Part shown: in pieces, positions 45,219-49,740 of the stretch | Position numbering within the stretch: the stretch's first letter is position 1 | How the letters are laid out: each line of letters begins with the position of its first letter | Made by a program: the position numbers and the translations under genes | The notes under the pieces: generated by a model | What the model was told of the DNA's origin: nothing | Databases searched by the model: none | What the model saw: the letters and a program-made list of their open reading frames with translations, nothing else | From: Alphaproteobacteria bacterium | GTDB taxonomy: Bacteria; Pseudomonadota; Alphaproteobacteria; UBA8366 | Assembly (NCBI GenBank): GCA_009377445.1 | Contig: WHUA01000021.1 | Span: 1-49,740 of the forward strand | DNA length: 49,740 nt | Direction of reading: 5' to 3'

Positions 45219-46009
45219 TGGCCGACGAAGTCCTCTTTGCACTCGACGGCCGCGGCGTCGCGACGCTGACGCTGAACCGGACGAAGACGCTGAACGCCTT
45301 CGACGCCGCGCAGATCGCCGCCTTCAACGGCGCCATGGCGCGTGCCGCCGGCAGCGCGGGCCTCCGGGTCATCGTCATCGCCGGCGCGGGACCGATCTTC
45401 TGCTCCGGCGCCGATATCCGCTACCTGCAATGGACCGGCACGCTGTCGCCGGCGGAGAACTTGGCCGATGCCCGGCTCTATGCTGCGATGGGCGAGGCGT
45501 TGCGCGATGCGCCCGTTCCCGTGGTCGGCCGCGTGCATGGCGGGGCGTATGGCGGCGGCCTTGCCATCGCCGCTGCCTGCGACATCGTGCTCGCCGCCGA
45601 GACCGCCAAGTTCGCCATCACCGAGGCGCGCTACGGCCTGACGCCGTCGCTCATGGTCCCGTTCCTGATCGGCCGCATCGGCCAGCGCGGCTGCCGGCGC
45701 TGGTGCCTGACCGGCGAGACGATGACGGCGGCGGAGGCGCAGCGCATCGGCCTCGCCGACATCGTCGTGGCGGATTCCGAGATCGACGACGCGCTGGCGA
45801 AGCTGGTGGATGGGCTGCTGATGAACGCGCCCGGCGGCCTCGCCGAGAGCAAGCGGTCGATCGGCGAGAACGCGCGGCCGCCGCTCGACCGCCATATCCA
45901 CGAGCGCGCGCTCGTGGCCTTCGCTGACGGGCGCGGCAGCGAGCAGGCCAAGGAAGGGACCGCGGCCTTTCTCGCAAAGCGGCCGCCGCGCTGGGCGGAA
46001 GGGAGCTGA
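45218..46009 (+). CDS. Enoyl-CoA hydratase/isomerase family protein (third in tandem)
   Basis: This 263-residue crotonase starts MADEVLFALDGRGVATLTLN and has CSGADIRYLQWTGTLSPAEN and FAITEARYGLTPSLMVPFLI with Glu136. GGGLAIAAACDI has Ala where the second Glu would be. ATG 45218 overlaps the preceding stop; a GTG 3 bases earlier is also in frame. GGGGAGAGGG supports the start. Substrate unknown; its place in the operon suggests branched-chain acyl-CoA metabolism. Confidence 0.85.
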   Translation: MADEVLFALDGRGVATLTLNRTKTLNAFDAAQIAAFNGAMARAAGSAGLRVIVIAGAGPIFCSGADIRYLQWTGTLSPAENLADARLYAAMGEALRDAPVPVVGRVHGGAYGGGLAIAAACDIVLAAETAKFAITEARYGLTPSLMVPFLIGRIGQRGCRRWCLTGETMTAAEAQRIGLADIVVADSEIDDALAKLVDGLLMNAPGGLAESKRSIGENARPPLDRHIHERALVAFADGRGSEQAKEGTAAFLAKRPPRWAEGS

Positions 46010-46015
46010 GGCGGG

Positions 46016-48016
46016 ATGTTTCGCCGGCTCCTGATCGCCAACCGCGGCGAGATCGCCTGCCGCATCATCCGCACGGTGCGGCGCATGGGGCTGCACAGCA
46101 TTGCGGTCTACTCCGACGCGGACAGGGACGCGATGCATGTTGCGATGGCGGACGAGGCGTATCGGCTGGGGCCGCCGCCGGCCGCGGAAAGCTATCTCTC
46201 CGAAGCCGCGATCCTGGAGGCGGCGCGGCAGAGCGGCGCGCAGGCGGTCCATCCGGGCTACGGCTTCCTGTCGGAGAATGCCGGCTTCGCCGACGCCTGC
46301 ATCGAGGCGGGGCTGATCTTCGTCGGGCCTTCGGCCACGGCGATCCGCCGCATGGGCTCCAAGATCGAATCGAAACGCATTGCGGAAGCCGCGGGAATTC
46401 CCGTCGTGCCGGGCTACAACGGCGTGTCGCAGGCGCGCTCGGACCTGAAGGCGGCGGCGGCGGAGTTGGGATATCCGCTCGTCATCAAGGCCGATGCCGG
46501 CGGCGGCGGGCGCGGCATGCGCGTCGTCCGCGACGCGGCGGCGTTCGATGCGGCGCTGGAGGGTGCGAGCCGCGAGGCGAAAGCGGCGTTCGGCGACGGC
46601 AGGGTTCTGCTCGAGCGCTATGTCAGCCATCCGCGGCACGTGGAAATTCAGGTCTTCGGGGACGCGTCCGGCAATCTCGTCCACCTGTTCGAGCGCGACT
46701 GTTCCGTGCAGCGCCGCCACCAGAAGGTGCTCGAGGAATCGCCCGCGCCGGGTTTGAGCGACGCCCTCCGCGCCGGCCTCGGCCGGGCCGCGGTCGAGCT
46801 CGCGGCCTCGATCGGATACACCGGCGCGGGGACGGTCGAATTCATCGTCGAAGGCGGCGGCGATGCAGGCGCCTTCTACTTCCTCGAAATGAATACGCGG
46901 CTGCAGGTGGAGCATCCGGTGACGGAGATGGTCACCGGACTGGATCTGGTGGAATGGCAGCTTCGCGTCGCGGCGGGGGAGGATCTGCCGCTGGCCCAGT
47001 CGCAGATCCGCTGCCGCGGCCATGCCATCGAAGCGCGGCTCTATGCCGAAAATCCGCGCCGCAACTTCCTGCCGTCGGTCGGCCCGCTCGTTCATCTGTC
47101 CCTGCCGGAGGGCAGCGCCGGCATCCGCGTCGACACCGGCGTGCGGACAGGGGACGACGTCAGCCGGTTCTACGATCCGATGATCGCCAAGGTCGTCGCG
47201 CACGGCGATGACCGCGAGACCGCGCTGAACAGGCTGGAGCGCGCGCTGGGCGCGACCGAGGCCGTCGGCGTCGCGACGAACCGCGAGTTTCTCGCCGCGA
47301 TCGCGGCGCATCCGGCCTTCCGCGAGGGCGGCATGGATACCGCCTTCATCGATACCCATCTGGAAGCGCTGACCGGGCACGCGGCCGCGCCGATCGTCGA
47401 CGCGCTGGCGCTGGCCGCGTTTGCCGAGCTCGAAAGCCGCACCGCCGCGCCGCCGCGCCAGCCGGGCGATCCTCATTCGCCTTGGGACCGCATCGATGCG
47501 TGGCGCCACTTCGGGCGCGGGCGGACCCGGCTTCGCTTTCGCGACGGCGAGAAGCTCGTCACCGTCCGCGCCATGACCGGCGAGGGGCATTACATGCTGG
47601 GACTGCCGGACCGGCGCATCCGTGTTTCGGGGAGCGTCGGCGCGGACGGCGCGATCCGGCTCCTCATCGACGAAAGCCGCCGCATCGGCGGGCGCGTCGT
47701 CGCGGACGGCGATGCGCGCCATGTGCTGGCGGACGGGCGGGAGCGCCGCCTCGTCCTCGAGGATCCGGACACCGCGCCGTCGGCGAGCGAGGCGGGCGCC
47801 GGCATGCTGACCGCGCCGTTGCCGGCGACCGTGACCGCGGTCCATGTCGAAGCGGGGCTGAAGGTGTCGCGCGGCCAGGCCTTGATCGTGCTGGAAGCGA
47901 TGAAGATGGAGCATGTCATCGCCGCGCCGCGCGACGGGACGGTGGCGCGGGTGCATTTCCGCGCCGGCGACCAGGTTGAGGAAGGCGCGGAATTGATTAC
48001 CTTTGAAGAAAGATGA
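46016..48016 (+). CDS. mccA: 3-Methylcrotonyl-CoA carboxylase alpha subunit (biotin carboxylase + BCCP)
   Basis: The 666-residue protein has biotin carboxylase motifs (FRRLLIANRGEIACRIIRTV, KADAGGGGRGMRVVRD, LEMNTRLQVEHPVTEMVTGL) and a C-terminal biotinyl domain VLEAMKMEHV with biotin on Lys630. It charges biotin with bicarbonate for MccB. It is a paralogue of pccA but sits between the crotonases and HMG-CoA lyase, so it is assigned to methylcrotonyl-CoA. It starts 6 bases after the third crotonase. Confidence 0.92.
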   Translation: MFRRLLIANRGEIACRIIRTVRRMGLHSIAVYSDADRDAMHVAMADEAYRLGPPPAAESYLSEAAILEAARQSGAQAVHPGYGFLSENAGFADACIEAGLIFVGPSATAIRRMGSKIESKRIAEAAGIPVVPGYNGVSQARSDLKAAAAELGYPLVIKADAGGGGRGMRVVRDAAAFDAALEGASREAKAAFGDGRVLLERYVSHPRHVEIQVFGDASGNLVHLFERDCSVQRRHQKVLEESPAPGLSDALRAGLGRAAVELAASIGYTGAGTVEFIVEGGGDAGAFYFLEMNTRLQVEHPVTEMVTGLDLVEWQLRVAAGEDLPLAQSQIRCRGHAIEARLYAENPRRNFLPSVGPLVHLSLPEGSAGIRVDTGVRTGDDVSRFYDPMIAKVVAHGDDRETALNRLERALGATEAVGVATNREFLAAIAAHPAFREGGMDTAFIDTHLEALTGHAAAPIVDALALAAFAELESRTAAPPRQPGDPHSPWDRIDAWRHFGRGRTRLRFRDGEKLVTVRAMTGEGHYMLGLPDRRIRVSGSVGADGAIRLLIDESRRIGGRVVADGDARHVLADGRERRLVLEDPDTAPSASEAGAGMLTAPLPATVTAVHVEAGLKVSRGQALIVLEAMKMEHVIAAPRDGTVARVHFRAGDQVEEGAELITFEER

Positions 48017-48027
48017 GCGGAGGAAGC

Positions 48028-48933
48028 ATGAGGCTGCCGAAGCGGGTTCGCATGTTCGAGGTCGGCGCGCGCGACGGGCTGCAGAACGAGGCCGTGACCG
48101 TGCCGGCCGAGGTGAAGATCGGGCTGATCGACCGGCTCTCGGCGGCCGGATTGTCCGCGATCGAGAGCGGCAGCTTCGTCTCGCCGAAATGGGTGCCGCA
48201 GATGGCGGATACCGCCGCCGTGCTGGCCGGGATCGCGCGCCGGCCGGGGACGAGCTACCCGGTGCTGACGCCCAACATGCAGGGCTTCGAGGCGGCGCGC
48301 GCCGCGGGCGCGGAGGAGGTGGCGATATTCGCGGCGGCTTCGGAAGCCTTCTCGCACAAGAACATCAACTGCTCGATCGCGGCGAGCCTGGAGCGCTTCG
48401 CGCCGGTGGCGGCGGCGGCGCGCGGGAACGGCATCCGCGTGCGGGGCTATGTCTCCTGCGTGCTCGGCTGTCCGTATGAAGGCGAGATCGCGCCCGCCAA
48501 GGTCGCCGACGTCGCCGGCCGCCTGCTCGAGATGGGCTGCTACGAGGTCTCGCTCGGCGATACCGTCGGGGTGGGGACGCCGCTCAAGGCGCAGGCGATG
48601 ATCGAGGCGGTCGCGGCCGCCGTGCCGCGCGAGAAGATCGGCCTGCATTTTCACGATACCTACGGCCAGGCGCTGGCGAATATTCTCGCCTGCCTCGAGC
48701 GCGGCGTGGCGGTGGTCGATTCTTCCGTCGCCGGGCTCGGCGGCTGCCCCTATGCGAAGGGCGCGTCCGGCAACGTGGCGAGCGAGGACGTGCTCTACAT
48801 GCTGGACGGCATGGGCATCGCGACCGGGGTCGATTTCGACAAGCTCGTCGCGGCCGGCCGCTTCATCTCCGACTTCCTCGGGCGGCCGCCGGTTTCGCGC
48901 GTGTCGCAGGCGCTGGCCGGCAAGGCCGCCTGA
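48028..48933 (+). CDS. hmgL: Hydroxymethylglutaryl-CoA lyase
   Basis: The 301-residue TIM-barrel enzyme splits HMG-CoA to acetoacetate and acetyl-CoA, the last leucine-degradation step. RMFEVGARDGLQNE holds the catalytic Arg and metal Asp (the usual PRDGLQNE has Pro; here Ala). GLHFHDTYGQALAN supplies the metal His pair, and GLGGCPYAKGASGNVASEDV the catalytic Cys loop. ATG 48028 has GGAGGA just upstream. The ATG at 48013, which overlaps mccA by 4 bases, would add five residues. Confidence 0.93.
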   Translation: MRLPKRVRMFEVGARDGLQNEAVTVPAEVKIGLIDRLSAAGLSAIESGSFVSPKWVPQMADTAAVLAGIARRPGTSYPVLTPNMQGFEAARAAGAEEVAIFAAASEAFSHKNINCSIAASLERFAPVAAAARGNGIRVRGYVSCVLGCPYEGEIAPAKVADVAGRLLEMGCYEVSLGDTVGVGTPLKAQAMIEAVAAAVPREKIGLHFHDTYGQALANILACLERGVAVVDSSVAGLGGCPYAKGASGNVASEDVLYMLDGMGIATGVDFDKLVAAGRFISDFLGRPPVSRVSQALAGKAA

Positions 48934-48951
48934 GACGGAGCGCAGGGCGGC

Positions 48952-49386
48952 ATGACGGTGCATCTGATCAAGCTCTCCGTGGGGACGAGCGACATCGAGG
49001 ATCTCGCGGGCTTTCAGCGCGAGCGCATGCGCCAGTCCGCGCGCAACGGCGGGACGCCGCGCCTCTGGCATCGCACCCGCCATATGCCGCGCCGGACCGA
49101 GGAGTTGCTTGCCGGCGGCTCGATTTACTGGGTGATCGGCGGGCGCATCCGCGCGCGCCAGCGGCTCGTCGGCTTCGAGGGCGACCGCGACGAGGAGGGA
49201 CGGAAGATCTGCCGCTTCATGCTCGATGCGGCGCTGGTGCCGACCGACCCGTGGCCGCATCGCGCGTTCCAGGGCTGGCGCTATCTCGATCCGAAGGATG
49301 CGCCGCCGGATCGGCCCACGGGCGAGATCGACGCGGGGATGCCGGAGGCGATGATCGCCGAGCTGCGGGATCTCGGCTTGCTGTAG
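48952..49386 (+). CDS. DUF1489 family protein
   Basis: The 144-residue protein MTVHLIKLSVGTSDIEDLAG contains RLWHRTRHMPRRTEELLAGG, SIYWVIGGRIRARQRLVGF and FQGWRYLDPKDAPPD. I recognise it as the DUF1489 family, widespread in alphaproteobacteria and of unknown function. No catalytic motif or membrane segment is visible. It follows hmgL by 18 bases and could share its transcript. Confidence 0.85.
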   Translation: MTVHLIKLSVGTSDIEDLAGFQRERMRQSARNGGTPRLWHRTRHMPRRTEELLAGGSIYWVIGGRIRARQRLVGFEGDRDEEGRKICRFMLDAALVPTDPWPHRAFQGWRYLDPKDAPPDRPTGEIDAGMPEAMIAELRDLGLL

Positions 49387-49398
49387 CGTAAATTCGCA

Positions 49399-49438
49399 CC
49401 CGGCACGCACCGGGCACACACCGGGCACGCACCGGGCC
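49399..49438. repeat. 11-base tandem repeat upstream of the rRNA operon
   Basis: Three successive 11-base units of the form CCGGGCACRCA (49399-49409, first unit one base variant; 49410-49420; 49421-49431) and a partial fourth (49432-49438) lie just after the DUF1489 stop. Read on the - strand they give the low-complexity peptide GACRVRIYA/RCVPGA. Function unknown; it may be a small satellite. Confidence 0.75.
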
Positions 49439-49473
49439 TGGACAAAAAATACGCAGCGGCGGCGACGCCGCCA

Positions 49474-49502
49474 TTGCCTAACGAAAGTAGTATCGCTATA
49501 TT
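49474..49502 (+). promoter_or_regulatory. Candidate rRNA operon promoter
   Basis: TTGCCT (49474-49479) and TATATT (49497-49502) are 17 bases apart. They lie about 240 bases before the window end, in front of a leader that resembles pre-16S sequence. No protein gene follows. The -35 box is a moderate match, so this is one plausible P1 rather than a certain site. Confidence 0.5.
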
Positions 49503-49740
49503 GGGGAATTGCGACGGCTCTTGAGCCGATTGATCGGCCGAAGAGCGATATCCCGAATAGAGAGGGTATTGCACGGGTCCTGACCGGGCCGGTCGCACAG
49601 TTGTTTGACATTGTAGATATGTAGGAAGGGATGCGCGGGCGGCGTGGGGCGTTGTTTTGGGCGCGATCACGGTTATTCGGTCTGTGCATCTCTAAGGTTT
49701 GATATACATGCGAGCCTAGAGGGATTTCCTGCGGTTGCGA
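49503..49740 (+). other. Leader of a predicted 16S rRNA gene (rrn operon)
   Basis: The region contains a boxA-like antitermination sequence (TTGTTTGACATT, about 49601-49612). It then has AGGAAGGGATGCGCGGGCGG and, near the end, ATACATGCGAGCCTAGAGGG, which I recognise as the pre-16S leader style of alphaproteobacteria such as sphingomonads. A hairpin CGGCTC/GAGCCG lies at 49515-49528. The mature 16S gene should begin within a few tens of bases after 49740. No open reading frame is supported here. Confidence 0.7.

Noticed and set aside
44906..47956. A very long open frame on the - strand (over 1000 codons) antisense to the crotonases and mccA
   Set aside because: Its translation is Arg/Asp/His-rich with no recognisable domain, and it mirrors the third-position GC bias of well-supported + strand genes. 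The same applies to other long - strand frames at 17214-19475, 28512-30935, 32688-35339 and 47590-49689.
49387..49740. Protein-coding gene in the last 354 bases
   Set aside because: Open frames here are on the - strand, cover tandem repeats and rRNA leader-like sequence, and show no codon bias or domain.

Overview
The window is GC-rich (roughly 65%) chromosomal DNA of an alphaproteobacterium. The lineage rests on the gene content and order: str-S10-spc-alpha ribosomal clusters running tuf-rpsJ ... secY-adk-rpsM-rpsK-rpoA-rplQ, an ATP12-type F1-ATPase assembly chaperone, pccB/pccA with threonine aldolase and 2TM neighbours, a DUF1489 protein, and the pre-16S leader style at the right end. An order such as Rhodospirillales is a guess. 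All assignments come from reading the sequence; no database search was run.

Layout. 1-14201: the end of tuf, then 24 ribosomal protein genes, secY, adk and rpoA on the + strand, mostly overlapping or a few bases apart. The one large gap inside this block (adk-rpsM) carries a perfect-consensus sigma70 promoter and a repeat-bearing leader. 14202-23698: envelope quality control and housekeeping: a Do-family protease, rarA, amtB-glnK, rluC, a HAD phosphatase, an AsmA-like protein and an ATP12 chaperone, separated by palindromic repeat elements. 23734-30860: a propionyl-CoA carboxylase locus (pccB ... pccA) whose two subunit genes are separated by a 2TM protein, threonine aldolase, a methyltransferase and a glycosyltransferase, ending with acylphosphatase. 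31020-32611 (- strand): lipB and a secreted esterase. 32724-36639: tRNA-Leu(GAG), a malic enzyme/phosphotransacetylase fusion and mgtE. 36665-49386: leucine/isovalerate degradation: isovaleryl-CoA dehydrogenase, then (after a block with a toxin-antitoxin pair, a TerC-family protein and asparagine synthetase) methylcrotonyl-CoA carboxylase beta, three consecutive crotonase-fold proteins, methylcrotonyl-CoA carboxylase alpha, HMG-CoA lyase and a DUF1489 protein. 49387-49740: an rRNA operon promoter/leader; the window stops just before a predicted 16S rRNA gene.

Functional logic. The left third builds ribosomes, RNA polymerase alpha and the Sec channel. The pcc and liu/mcc regions together take branched-chain and odd-chain acyl-CoAs to central intermediates: isovaleryl-CoA to methylcrotonyl-CoA to methylglutaconyl-CoA to HMG-CoA to acetoacetate plus acetyl-CoA, and propionyl-CoA to methylmalonyl-CoA.

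I found no CRISPR array, prophage or clear new defence system. The most notable items are: a homopolymer-associated frameshift at the 5' end of the methylglutaconyl-CoA hydratase gene; three tandem crotonases that all lack one of the two classical catalytic glutamates; a toxin-antitoxin pair with a fused HTH-AbrB antitoxin and a palindrome covering its -10 box and start codon; the rpsM leader; a terminator-like hairpin squeezed between tuf and rpsJ; and several families of palindromic repeats.
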